Shown here piece by piece: positions 1 through 7,823 of a stretch of DNA of 12,178 nucleotides. The notes beneath the pieces were generated by a model, which saw only the letters and a list, made by a program, of their open reading frames with translations, had not been told where the DNA came from and did no database searches. The DNA is taken from assembly GCA_021107685.1 (NCBI GenBank), contig JAIOSH010000526.1, positions 1 to 12,178 on the forward strand, in the 5' to 3' direction. The stretch is from Bacteroidales bacterium. Its GTDB lineage: Bacteria > Bacteroidota > Bacteroidia > Bacteroidales > SMBSF39. Each line of letters starts with the position of its first letter. Within the stretch, counting starts at the first letter, position 1. The translations under genes and the position numbers were made by a program.

Positions 1-1
1 G

Positions 2-115
2 GAATATATGTCAAAACAGATAAATAACATAAAAGCCGATAAAAAAACATTGGAACAAATATTCCTGAAGATTTATGCTAATCCTGTGATTAATAAGAAA
101 CGTCATAATATCTAA
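2..115 (+). CDS. C-terminal fragment of a protein truncated by the window edge (possibly an ABC-2 type ATPase tail)
   Basis: An open frame runs from the first bases of the window to a TAA at 113-115, giving 37 residues that end in NKKRHNI. The internal ATG at 8 could be a start, but a free-standing 35-aa gene is less likely than the tail of a longer gene beginning outside the window. The stretch KKTLEQIFLKIY resembles the closing motif (TLEDIFLKLT-like) of ATPases of ABC-2/NatA/GldA-type exporters. That is a resemblance from memory over about 12 residues, so the family assignment is weak. It is oriented convergently with the oxidoreductase that follows. The charged, lysine-rich end carries no other recognisable motif. 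I am fairly confident that it is coding and not confident about function. Confidence 0.55.
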   Translation, partial: EYMSKQINNIKADKKTLEQIFLKIYANPVINKKRHNI

Positions 116-141
116 TCGGTACTACTACAAATTTAGTGGAA

Positions 142-157
142 CCCCGAAACTTCGGGG
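142..157. terminator. GC-rich hairpin after the first gene
   Basis: CCCCGAA at 142-148 pairs perfectly with TTCGGGG at 151-157, leaving a 2-nt loop (or a 6-bp stem with a 4-nt loop). It lies 26 nt after the stop codon of the truncated plus-strand gene and is by far the most GC-rich spot in an otherwise A/T-dominated spacer. No T-tract follows on either strand, so it is not a canonical intrinsic terminator. It could be an mRNA 3'-end stabiliser, a bidirectional terminator or a small repeated palindromic element. Confidence 0.4.
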
Positions 158-198
158 CGAAAATGATTGAATGCTAAAATAAAAATAATTTGCAAAAT

Positions 199-222
199 AA
201 AAAAACCTAATATTGTAATATT
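199..222 (-). terminator. weak candidate terminator of the oxidoreductase gene
   Basis: Read on the minus strand, two AATATT half-sites (217-222 and 209-214) separated by 2 nt can form a short all-A/T stem. They are followed after three bases by a run of seven T (complement of 199-205). It lies 73 nt or more past the oxidoreductase stop. The stem has no G-C pairs, so its stability is low and this is only a candidate. Confidence 0.2.
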
Positions 223-260
223 CAAGCCATTTATTATCAAAAATTTAATTGTCATGAAAT

Positions 261-292
261 ATTTAAGCATTTAAGCATTTTATCATTTAATT
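261..292. repeat. short octamer tandem repeat next to the oxidoreductase stop
   Basis: Four consecutive 8-nt units fill 261-292: ATTTAAGC, ATTTAAGC, ATTTTATC and ATTTAATT. The first two are identical and the others are degenerate. The array ends 3 nt before the stop codon of the minus-strand oxidoreductase. It has no coding potential. Similar 8-nt periodicity appears at 161-184 (AAATGATT, GAATGCTA, AAATAAAA) in the same spacer. Confidence 0.5.
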
Positions 293-295
293 AAT

Positions 296-3200
296 TTATT
301 TAAAAGCCTTTTCCAATAAACCATCCCCATTTAGTGCGAGACGCGAAAAATATTCAGGAACAGGATTTCCAACTAATTTATCAACATACAATTTTGCAAG
401 ATATTGGCCTAACATAAATCCTTGACCTCTCAATCCAATAAAAAGACCTGATTCAGTGTCTATGATCATTCTTGGTTCAATATAATAACCGGCCCAGACA
501 GCCTGAAAACCCACAGATGAAAGTTCGGGTATCCAATTAACAAAAACCTCGGATGCAATTTCAATAAATTCTTTTGAGTTTATTTTCAGGTTTTTATCTG
601 TTTCCATAGGCTCGGTCAGAGGTGAAGCACAACCAATAATTTGCCCTGTTTCACCTAATTGCTGCCCGTAAACTGCTGAAAAACCTTTATATTTTTTTCT
701 GTCGATAATCATAGGTAAAGGCAGGTTATTATTTCCCATCATAGGTAATCTTCTTGTTATAAATGCCTGATGTTTTACAGGATACATACCTGTTTCTATT
801 CCAAGTTTTTTGGCAAACTTACCGGCTTCAGGACCTAAAGCATTTATAAAAATCTCTGTCTGATATTCTATATATTCTTTTTCGTGATTCAGGACTAATA
901 CTTTGTAAATATTTCCATCTTTTTTAACATCAATTAATTTACAGTCTTCAAGTATTTCGCCTTTATGTTTTATACCTATTCTGCGTATCAGGTCGATAAC
1001 TTTACCGGGATTTGCCTGCCAGCAGTTTTTTGTAATAAGTGCCGAAATATATGTTTTTAAACCCGGATTAATATGAGAAGATATTTCTTTTTGAAAATCT
1101 TTCGGTTCAATCATAAAAGCATCTGACCATGCAATAGAAGATTCAAGTGCTTTGTACATTTCTTCATCATGAGCAAAAGTAACATAATTGATAGGCAGAA
1201 AGTCAATATTATGAATTTCCTGAAGCTTTTTAAAAATATTCAGATTATGAACAGCAATATCAGATAACTCGGGCAAGCTAAAATTTGGACGACCGCCGGC
1301 AATATTTCGCCATGAAGCTCCACGACCGAAATTTATTAAAACCGGTTTCTGTCCTGCTTCAGCCAAATATCTGAATAATGCACTTCCTCCAATTCCTCCC
1401 CCTGCTACAAGTGATTTAATTTTTATGACTTTTGTAGAATTTCCTTTTACATGAGTAATTATATTTTCCTGAATATTTCTGGGGTAAAGTTCACCTATTG
1501 AAACCTGATTTGAAAGAGGTCCTCTTGGTGTAGCCTCTCCAACAATGGATATATTGTAAGATTTTATTGTTTGCTTAAGCCTTGGAATACATCTTTTACC
1601 CCTACACGCTCCCATTCCCAAACGTGTTGTATGCTTAATTTCATCAATAGAAATAAATTTTCTGTCTCCAATAACATCTAATATCTCATCAAGTTTAACA
1701 TCATCACAATGACAAATATAACTCTCCGATTCAATTTCATATTCTGAAAGTTTGTCCATGGGACTCCTTTTGGAAAATTCAATTTTTTCAGGATATTTAT
1801 CTTTTAAAATAAACCCTCTTACATTTATTAATTCTTCTCCATGAATATCAATTGATTTTACACGAGCAATATTTGTTTTATTTTTCTTTTTCAAAATTTT
1901 TTCAATAATACCATCACCTATCTTTTTTCCATTATTATCAACAAGAAAAACTTCTGCTTTTTCATTAACCTCATATTCAACAGGTAAGAACAGCCGGTCT
2001 TTTTTAAGATTATAACCAAATATTGCCAATCCCGGACATTGATAAACACATTCCATACATCCAATACATTTATCAAAGTCAATATAAGGCACTGTACTGG
2101 TTGATGTCTTTGTAATAGCATTATGCTTACAGGCAAATTCACAAGGGTTACATGCAAAACCGTATAAACAATCAATTAAGACAAAGCCTTTTTCATTCAT
2201 CCGTTTTTCCGAAGGCATAAAAGGCTTATCAATTACTTTTAAAGGATGTTGTTGTGAATCAATATATTCTTTTGACGTTGAAAGAAATTCATCATAATTA
2301 TATGGTTTTTCCATATCCTCTAATATTTCAAATGCCACCTGCTTACCTCTAACAACCGCACTTGTTCCCTCTCCAATTCTGATAGCATCACCTGCACCAT
2401 AACATTTTCTGCCGAAAATTTCATTTCCTTTTATTAATAATTGATCATCAGAAACCAAACCGGTACAAATATTAATAGCATCAATGCCTTTAATTATTTT
2501 TTCTGTTCCGGGAACCGGCTGAAAATTTTCACATTCTGCAATTACGGCACCTACAATTCCGGTATAATCTTTATTAGGAATAGCTTTTAATAAAATATGC
2601 GAAAGAAATATTGGAATACCGAGGCGTTTTACCCTGTTTGCCTGTACGGGAAAACCACCTTCTTCCGATTGGGCTTCAATAATAGCTTTAACATTAGCTC
2701 CTGCCTGCATCAATTGGTATGAAGTTAAATAGCCAATATTTCCGGCGCCAACAGTTAATATATTTTTACCAAGTAAAGTCAATTCAATGTTCATCATTTT
2801 CTGAACCACAGCAGCAGTATAAACTCCAGGAAGGTCATCATTTTCAAATGTCGGCATAAATGGAACCGCCCCGGTTGCAATAACTAAATAATCAGATTCA
2901 ACATAATATATTTCATCAGTCTTAATATTTTTAACAGCTATTCGTTTACCTTCAAAAATATCCCACACTGTAGAATTAAAAAAAATACCTTCATGATTAT
3001 CACCTGCTAATGTTCTGGCAATATCAAAGCCACGCATACCTCCAAATTTTTTTTCCTTTTCAAAAAAGAAAAACTGATGGGTTTGCATTAAAAACTGACC
3101 ACCAATTTTGTCATTATTATCAATAACAATATTATCAACATTATGTTTATTCAGTTCTTCACGGGCTGCTAAACCCGCTGGACCTGAACCAATAATTACA

Positions 3201-3550
3201 ACACCGGTTTTATATACATTAACAGGTATGTCTTTTTTAAATTTTACCTGTTTCGGTGTATAATCTTTGGGTATTTCACTTACTTCTTTTATACCGTCAA
3301 CATTTGTAATACAAATTCTTTTAATTTGTCCATCAACTAACATTTCACAAGCACCACATTTTCCTATGCCACATTCCAGACTCCTGTTTCTGTTTTTTAA
3401 ACTATGACTGTGAACAGGAAAACCAGCCTGATGTAAAGCCGCCGCAATGGTAAATCCTTTATTACCTATAACTTTTTTTCCATTAAACAAAAATGTATGA
3501 TTTTCAGTTTTTTTAATTTCTATTATTGGATGTTTTTCAATTTTATTCAT
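296..3550 (-). CDS. single-chain multidomain amine/amino-acid dehydrogenase (2Fe-2S + FAD/NAD oxidoreductase + 2[4Fe-4S] + BFD-type 2Fe-2S + DAO)
   Basis: This 1084-aa cytoplasmic flavoprotein probably oxidises an amine, imino acid or hydroxy-substrate and passes electrons through internal clusters. Visible domains in order are as follows. A plant-type-ferredoxin/HcnA-like [2Fe-2S] domain has C60, C65, C68 and C80. A pyridine-nucleotide-disulfide-type FAD/NAD module has GSGPAG at 121-126, GAGNIG at 268-273 and a GAGDA FAD signature near 385-389. A dicluster ferredoxin has C461/467/470/474 and C495/498/501/505. A BFD-like [2Fe-2S] domain has C613, C615, C649 and C654. A D-amino-acid-oxidase (DAO) fold has GGGIGG at 717-722 and a C-terminal GLRGQGFMLG motif at 1039-1048. 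In HcnABC, opine oxidase OoxAB and archaeal PDH1 these parts are separate subunits; here they are fused. The substrate is undetermined: proline, hydroxyproline, sarcosine, glycine and opines are all possible. The ATG at 3548-3550 fits a start just before the ferredoxin domain. No signal peptide or membrane segment is present. Confidence 0.93.
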   Translation of the reverse strand: MNKIEKHPIIEIKKTENHTFLFNGKKVIGNKGFTIAAALHQAGFPVHSHSLKNRNRSLECGIGKCGACEMLVDGQIKRICITNVDGIKEVSEIPKDYTPKQVKFKKDIPVNVYKTGVVIIGSGPAGLAAREELNKHNVDNIVIDNNDKIGGQFLMQTHQFFFFEKEKKFGGMRGFDIARTLAGDNHEGIFFNSTVWDIFEGKRIAVKNIKTDEIYYVESDYLVIATGAVPFMPTFENDDLPGVYTAAVVQKMMNIELTLLGKNILTVGAGNIGYLTSYQLMQAGANVKAIIEAQSEEGGFPVQANRVKRLGIPIFLSHILLKAIPNKDYTGIVGAVIAECENFQPVPGTEKIIKGIDAINICTGLVSDDQLLIKGNEIFGRKCYGAGDAIRIGEGTSAVVRGKQVAFEILEDMEKPYNYDEFLSTSKEYIDSQQHPLKVIDKPFMPSEKRMNEKGFVLIDCLYGFACNPCEFACKHNAITKTSTSTVPYIDFDKCIGCMECVYQCPGLAIFGYNLKKDRLFLPVEYEVNEKAEVFLVDNNGKKIGDGIIEKILKKKNKTNIARVKSIDIHGEELINVRGFILKDKYPEKIEFSKRSPMDKLSEYEIESESYICHCDDVKLDEILDVIGDRKFISIDEIKHTTRLGMGACRGKRCIPRLKQTIKSYNISIVGEATPRGPLSNQVSIGELYPRNIQENIITHVKGNSTKVIKIKSLVAGGGIGGSALFRYLAEAGQKPVLINFGRGASWRNIAGGRPNFSLPELSDIAVHNLNIFKKLQEIHNIDFLPINYVTFAHDEEMYKALESSIAWSDAFMIEPKDFQKEISSHINPGLKTYISALITKNCWQANPGKVIDLIRRIGIKHKGEILEDCKLIDVKKDGNIYKVLVLNHEKEYIEYQTEIFINALGPEAGKFAKKLGIETGMYPVKHQAFITRRLPMMGNNNLPLPMIIDRKKYKGFSAVYGQQLGETGQIIGCASPLTEPMETDKNLKINSKEFIEIASEVFVNWIPELSSVGFQAVWAGYYIEPRMIIDTESGLFIGLRGQGFMLGQYLAKLYVDKLVGNPVPEYFSRLALNGDGLLEKAFK

Positions 3551-3577
3551 AAGCAGGATAATCTATTTAAATAAAAA

Positions 3578-3585
3578 CAAAAGTA
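3578..3585 (-). promoter_or_regulatory. candidate Bacteroidota -7 promoter element for the oxidoreductase
   Basis: On the minus strand 3585-3578 reads TACTTTTG, an exact match to the TAnnTTTG -7 consensus of the Bacteroidota primary sigma factor. It would place the transcription start near 3571-3573 and give a leader of about 22 nt before the ATG at 3550. No TTG is found at the expected -33 distance, which weakens the call in such AT-rich DNA. Confidence 0.4.
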
Positions 3586-3667
3586 AGTATTGTTAATTAA
3601 ATAAAAATAAGAAAGATTGGCATTTTTCATTTCTCGGTTTACATTTTTTTGTATTATTTAAATAATC

Positions 3668-3705
3668 TGTTCGCATTTGTACAAAAAAATGAACGAATAC
3701 GAACA
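3668..3705. promoter_or_regulatory. inverted repeat in the divergent spacer, possible operator
   Basis: TGTTCGCATT (3668-3677) and AATACGAACA (3696-3705) form an inverted repeat matching at 9 of 10 positions, with a perfect 6-bp core TGTTCG/CGAACA and 18 nt between the arms. It sits between the divergent oxidoreductase and exporter genes, about 120 nt from one start and 105 nt from the other. It could bind a dimeric regulator or form an RNA hairpin in a long exporter leader. The sequence does not decide between these. Confidence 0.35.
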
Positions 3706-3758
3706 ATGTAAAGATTTATTTAATATTTCAAGCCCTGTATAAGCCTGAATTATTGACA

Positions 3759-3791
3759 TTTGTAATAAATGGCATAGTATTAGTAAATTTT
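3759..3791 (+). promoter_or_regulatory. weak candidate promoter for the ABC exporter cluster
   Basis: TTTG at 3759-3762 is followed 21 nt later by TAAATTTT at 3784-3791, which matches TAnnTTTG at all but the last base. It would start transcription about 13 nt before the ATG at 3812. A second equally imperfect pair is TTG at 3617-3619 with TACATTTT at 3640-3647, which would give a leader of roughly 155 nt carrying the inverted repeat. Neither is strong. Confidence 0.2.
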
Positions 3792-3811
3792 TAAATCTAA
3801 TATTTTTTACA

Positions 3812-5062
3812 ATGGATAAAATTATTGAAAAAAAGAAATGGACAACGAGAAAAATTTTAATGATTACCGGAATTGCAGCATTTGTATTTTTTATTATTTT
3901 CCTCTTATTCATTAGGGATAAATCAAGCAAATTATATATAGATAAAAATCAAGTAACTATTGCTACTGTGCTTGAAGATAAATTTCAGGAATTTATTCCG
4001 GTTGACGGGGTTGTTTATCCTAAAAATACAGTTTACATTGATGCGATTCAGGGTGGAGTGGTAGAAGCCGTATATGTTGAAGATGGTGCAATACTTGAAA
4101 AAGGGGATACTATTTTAAAATTGCTCAATACAGCAATGGAATTGAATTTTATGGAACAGGAAACAAGGATGCTTGCAGAAATGAATAATTTACAAAACAC
4201 ACTCCTTGCTCTTGAACAAAACAAATATTTACGTCAAAAAGAAATTGTTCAGTTAGAATACCAGATTGATTCATATAAATTGGATTTTGAAAGAAAAAAG
4301 CAACTATATCAGGAGAGTGTTGTTTCTACTAAAGAATTTGAAGATGCTGAAAGAGAATTTGAATTTACGTTAAAACAGTTGAACATTTCATTAAAACTGC
4401 AAAAGCTTGATTCAATTTCAGGTGCTGCACAATCAAAAAATATAAAAAACTCGTTGACAAGGATGAACGATAACCTGAAGTTATTAAGAAAAAACATGGA
4501 AAATGCTTATGTTAAAGCTCCAGTTAATGGGAAACTATCTTCTTTTAGTGCAGAGATCGGTGAAACCAAATCGTCAGGTGAACATCTCGGTCAGATAGAT
4601 ATGCCTGATGGATTTAAATTACGTTCAAATATTGATGAAAGATACATTTCAAGAGTATTTATCGGACAGGATGCAGAATTTGATTTTGACAGACATAACT
4701 ATCAATTGCACATCGGTAAGATATATACAGATGTTACAGGTGGTTCGTTTCAGGTTGATATGTTCTTTGATTCAATTGCACCTGTTAGTGTTAAACGCGG
4801 ACAAACAATACAGCTTAGATTAAAATTCAGTGGCGAAACTGATGCAATTATTGTTAAAAGAGGTGGCTTTTTTCAGGAAACCGGAGGCAACTGGATTTAT
4901 ATTGTTGACCCCTCGGAAAGTTTTGCTACAAAACGAAAGATCAGAATAAACAGGCAAAATACTAATTTTTACGAAGTAATGGAAGGCTTGCAACCGGGCG
5001 AAAAAGTGATAGTATCTTCTTATGATTCGTTTGGTGATAAGGATAAATTGATATTTAGGTAA
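3812..5062 (+). CDS. periplasmic membrane fusion protein (HlyD/MacA-like) of an ABC exporter
   Basis: This 416-aa protein is the inner-membrane-anchored periplasmic adaptor of the exporter encoded downstream. It has a short basic N-terminus, one transmembrane helix at about residues 15-34, and the first half of a biotinyl/lipoyl domain at about 72-105, with IQGGVVEAVYVEDGAILEKGD typical of the family. A long alpha-helical hairpin with coiled-coil character follows at about 107-230, then the second lipoyl half at about 231-262 (VKAPVNGKLSSF), a beta-barrel at about 268-340, and a membrane-proximal domain ending in EGLQPGEKVIVSSYDSFGD. No lipobox is present, so anchoring is by the helix rather than by lipid. 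It heads the plus-strand cluster, 28 nt before the next gene. In known tripartite systems this protein bridges the ABC permease and a TolC-like channel; no such channel is in the window. The ATG at 3812 precedes the cytoplasmic basic tail and is a convincing start. Confidence 0.93.
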   Translation: MDKIIEKKKWTTRKILMITGIAAFVFFIIFLLFIRDKSSKLYIDKNQVTIATVLEDKFQEFIPVDGVVYPKNTVYIDAIQGGVVEAVYVEDGAILEKGDTILKLLNTAMELNFMEQETRMLAEMNNLQNTLLALEQNKYLRQKEIVQLEYQIDSYKLDFERKKQLYQESVVSTKEFEDAEREFEFTLKQLNISLKLQKLDSISGAAQSKNIKNSLTRMNDNLKLLRKNMENAYVKAPVNGKLSSFSAEIGETKSSGEHLGQIDMPDGFKLRSNIDERYISRVFIGQDAEFDFDRHNYQLHIGKIYTDVTGGSFQVDMFFDSIAPVSVKRGQTIQLRLKFSGETDAIIVKRGGFFQETGGNWIYIVDPSESFATKRKIRINRQNTNFYEVMEGLQPGEKVIVSSYDSFGDKDKLIFR

Positions 5063-5090
5063 TTAAGTTTATTTTTTTTAATAAAAAATT

Positions 5091-5357
5091 ATGAAAGAAG
5101 TAGTTATTTTAATTCCGGATGTTGACATTGAACAAAATATTGAAATTGATGTCAGGATCAATGGCAGAAAAAAAACCTTACAATACAGGGTTGAATTATT
5201 AAACTGGGAAGGTAATGATGTTCCGCCTAAAGATAAAGTTAACGTTTTAAAACATTGGATTGCCGATTATGACAAAAATTGGGAACTTGTGGAAATTGGT
5301 GCCCCGAGTGATGAAAACATTCCACTTATGTTCAGAAAAAAAATCTTAAATGTTTAA
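5091..5357 (+). CDS. small uncharacterised protein embedded in the ABC exporter cluster
   Basis: I do not recognise a named family for this 88-aa protein. It appears soluble: there is no signal peptide, transmembrane helix, cysteine cluster or nucleotide-binding motif. It is rich in acidic residues and alternating hydrophobics in the first half (VVILIPDVDIEQNIEIDVRI), suggesting beta strands. A likely helix around residues 47-60 (DKVNVLKHWIADY) follows, then a WELVEIG strand and a conserved-looking PLMFRKK tail. Its stop codon overlaps the ATG of the first permease by 8 nt (5350-5357), which indicates translational coupling and argues strongly that it is a real gene. The position between adaptor and permease suggests an accessory or regulatory partner of the transporter, perhaps cytoplasmic, but that is inference from context only. 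Confidence 0.8.
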   Translation: MKEVVILIPDVDIEQNIEIDVRINGRKKTLQYRVELLNWEGNDVPPKDKVNVLKHWIADYDKNWELVEIGAPSDENIPLMFRKKILNV

Positions 5358-7758
5358 AAATTATTTAAAAATAGCAATAAGGAATTTAGTAAAACGCAAG
5401 TTTTATTCCCTGATAAATATAAGCGGTCTTGCTATTGGTCTTGCCAGCTTTATAATTATTATGTTGTATATTATTGACGAGTTGAGCTATGACCGTTACC
5501 ATAAGAATGCCGAAAATATTTACAGGCTTGTCAATGTTCATGATTTTAATGGAGTTGGTGAAAATTCTGCAAGCTCCCCTTTTCCTGTTGCATTTACCCT
5601 GAAAGATGAATATCCGGGAATAGTGAAAAATGTTGTTCGTATATTTAATTTTCAGGCGCCGAGATGTCTTATTGAATTTGGTGAAAATAAATTTAACGAA
5701 AGAAATTTCTTTTTCGCAGATTCTACCTTCTTCAACATTTTTGATTATGAGTTTGTACGAGGTGATCCAAACACTGTTTTCGATGAGCCATACTCTTTAG
5801 TATTGACAGAATCAATTGCAAAAAAATATTTCGGCGATGATGACCCTTTGAATAAAACAATAAAATTTGACACGAAGTTTGATTTAAAAGTTACAGGCAT
5901 AATAAAAGACGTTCCTGCTCAATCGCATTTTAATTTTGATTTTATTTCTTCAATGTCTTCTGTCAGAAAAATATATGGCGGCAAGCTCCCTCAAACATGG
6001 GTTTGGAACCCTTGCTGGACATATTTGTTGCTTGAGAAGGGGACAGCCCGGCTTTTAGAAGAAAAATTTCCCGATTTTATTGATAAATTTTTTTATGATG
6101 CAGAAAAGGAAAATATTTCGCTTTATCTTCAGCCTTTGACTGATATTCATTTGAAATCAAAGCTCGATTATGAATTAGAACCAAATAATAATATTTCCTA
6201 TATCTATATATTATCTGTAATTGCAGCATTCTTACTGATAATTGCAAGTATTAATTTTATGAATCTTGCAACTGCAACTTCTGCGAGTAGAGCAAAAGAA
6301 ATTGGAGTTAAAAAAGTTGTCGGGGTTAACCGTTCACAAATAATTTTTCAATTTATCAGCGAATCAATTATTTTAAGCTTTATTGCATTGATAATTGCCC
6401 TTATTTTAATTGAATTGATATTGCCTGTATTTAACACTTTCACTAATAAAGATATTATTCTAAGTATTCTGCTTCAGCCGGAATATTTATTAACATTAAT
6501 TGCGCTTGTTATATTTACAGGTGTGTTTTCGGGAATATATCCTGCATTTTATTTGTCGGCTTTTAAACCGCTTTCTATAATAAAGGGTAATTTTAAAAAC
6601 GAAAATAAAAGCACCCTCCCAAGAAAAATTTTGGTTATTGTACAATTTGTAATTTCCATAACTTTAATTATCGGTACATTAACTATTTTTAACCAATTAA
6701 AATATTTACGCAATGCTGATTTAGGATTCAATAAAGAACAAATTATTATCATACCTATTAATCATACTCCTATTGCCAATACATATAAAAATTTCAAGAG
6801 CGAATTATTGTTAAATCCCGATATAATCAGTGTTACGGCTGTGGATGACATTTTTGGTGTTGCTCACAATACTCATGAATTTCGCCCTGAAGGTTTGCCA
6901 CAGGATAAATGGCAGTTTTATCCTGCATTAGTTGTCAGGTACGATTTTGTTAAAACATTTGATATAAAAATACTAGCAGGAAGAGATTATAATGAGAAAA
7001 ATAAAACCGACCCTGAAAAAGGTATGCTCATTAATGAAGCTATGGTCAGACATCTCGGCTGGAGAAGTAATGATGAAGCTATAGGCAAAAAGTTTAAATC
7101 TCTCAATGGTGAAGAAAGAGTAATTGGAGTTACAAATAATTTTAACGTTACTTCAATGCACGAATCAGCAGGTCCTTTTGTGTTGAATATCAAAGAAAAA
7201 CCACGTGAAGTTATGTGGTTCCTGAAATTTATGGCTATCCGTATAGCTCCGGACAAGCATAAAAAAATAATAGCCTTTATTGAAACCAAATGGAAAGAGT
7301 TTGCTCCTGACAGACCTTTTGAATATTCATTTTTAGATCAGGAACTCAGTAAACTTTATAAAGATGAAGATAATCTTGGAAATTTTTCATTGATCTTCAC
7401 TTTGCTGATAATCTTTATAGCAAGTCTTGGCTTGTTTGGTTTGGTGTCATTCATGGCTGAACAACGAACAAAAGAAATTGGTATCAGGAAGGTTTTGGGA
7501 GCTAATGTAGCCAATATAATTATATTATTATCTAAAGAATTTATCAAATTAATATTGATTGCTATTATAATTGCATGGCCAATTGCATTTTTATTAATTG
7601 ATGAATGGCTCAACCATTTTGCATACAGAACTGATATTAATTGGTTTGTGTTTATCCTTGCGGGTTTGTTTGCTTTAATAATTGTATTATTGATTACTGC
7701 TTACAAAGCTTATATTGCATCGCGAACAAATCCTGTTGATACTTTAAAGTATGAATAA
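5350..7758 (+). CDS. ABC transporter permease, MacB/FtsX type with two FtsX domains (first permease)
   Basis: This 802-aa inner-membrane permease of the mechanotransmission class has a membrane helix at about residues 21-43, a large periplasmic MacB-PCD-type domain at about 44-283, three helices at about 284-306, 333-360 and 378-403, a second N-terminal-type helix at about 426-447, a second periplasmic domain, and three final helices at about 679-701, 730-750 and 764-787. Each FtsX unit carries the characteristic cytoplasmic loop: ASRAKEIGVKKVVGVNRSQ near 312-330 and EQRTKEIGIRKVLGA near 704-718. The latter contacts the ATPase in known relatives. The chain therefore looks like a fused pair of 4-TM MacB-like halves without an attached ATPase domain. 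Its start overlaps the small upstream gene by 8 nt. It is paralogous to the second permease downstream, sharing the MFKNY start and a TNPVD-type C-terminus. The exported substrate is not evident. Confidence 0.93.
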   Translation: MFKNYLKIAIRNLVKRKFYSLINISGLAIGLASFIIIMLYIIDELSYDRYHKNAENIYRLVNVHDFNGVGENSASSPFPVAFTLKDEYPGIVKNVVRIFNFQAPRCLIEFGENKFNERNFFFADSTFFNIFDYEFVRGDPNTVFDEPYSLVLTESIAKKYFGDDDPLNKTIKFDTKFDLKVTGIIKDVPAQSHFNFDFISSMSSVRKIYGGKLPQTWVWNPCWTYLLLEKGTARLLEEKFPDFIDKFFYDAEKENISLYLQPLTDIHLKSKLDYELEPNNNISYIYILSVIAAFLLIIASINFMNLATATSASRAKEIGVKKVVGVNRSQIIFQFISESIILSFIALIIALILIELILPVFNTFTNKDIILSILLQPEYLLTLIALVIFTGVFSGIYPAFYLSAFKPLSIIKGNFKNENKSTLPRKILVIVQFVISITLIIGTLTIFNQLKYLRNADLGFNKEQIIIIPINHTPIANTYKNFKSELLLNPDIISVTAVDDIFGVAHNTHEFRPEGLPQDKWQFYPALVVRYDFVKTFDIKILAGRDYNEKNKTDPEKGMLINEAMVRHLGWRSNDEAIGKKFKSLNGEERVIGVTNNFNVTSMHESAGPFVLNIKEKPREVMWFLKFMAIRIAPDKHKKIIAFIETKWKEFAPDRPFEYSFLDQELSKLYKDEDNLGNFSLIFTLLIIFIASLGLFGLVSFMAEQRTKEIGIRKVLGANVANIIILLSKEFIKLILIAIIIAWPIAFLLIDEWLNHFAYRTDINWFVFILAGLFALIIVLLITAYKAYIASRTNPVDTLKYE

Positions 7759-7823
7759 CAAAATTGTAACGAAAATTTAAATTAACCGTCATAAATATTA
7801 TTAACACACAAATACTTAAAATC

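Noticed and set aside
8..115. Stand-alone 35-aa gene starting at the ATG at position 8
   Set aside because: The frame stays open to the window edge and the sequence looks like the tail of a larger protein, so a truncated gene is the simpler reading.
3653..3666. Perfect 14-bp palindrome ATTATTTAAATAAT upstream of the exporter genes
   Set aside because: It is composed only of A and T, and palindromes of this sort arise readily by chance in such AT-rich spacers. The nearby G/C-containing inverted repeat is the better candidate.
3753..3780. Sigma70-like TTGACA with TAGTAT 16 nt later before the exporter genes
   Set aside because: Bacteroidota primary sigma factors do not use the classical -35/-10 pair, and the -10 matches only 4 of 6 bases.
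3658..3930. 90-codon minus-strand frame across the divergent spacer and exporter start
   Set aside because: It overlaps the well-supported adaptor start on the other strand, has low-complexity hydrophobic content and matches no family I know. It is most likely a chance frame.
5063..5090. T-run and A-run (TTTTTTTTAATAAAAAA) between the adaptor and the small gene as a terminator
   Set aside because: A pure A/T hairpin inside an apparent operon with continuous same-strand genes is more simply read as A/T-rich spacer and translation-initiation context.
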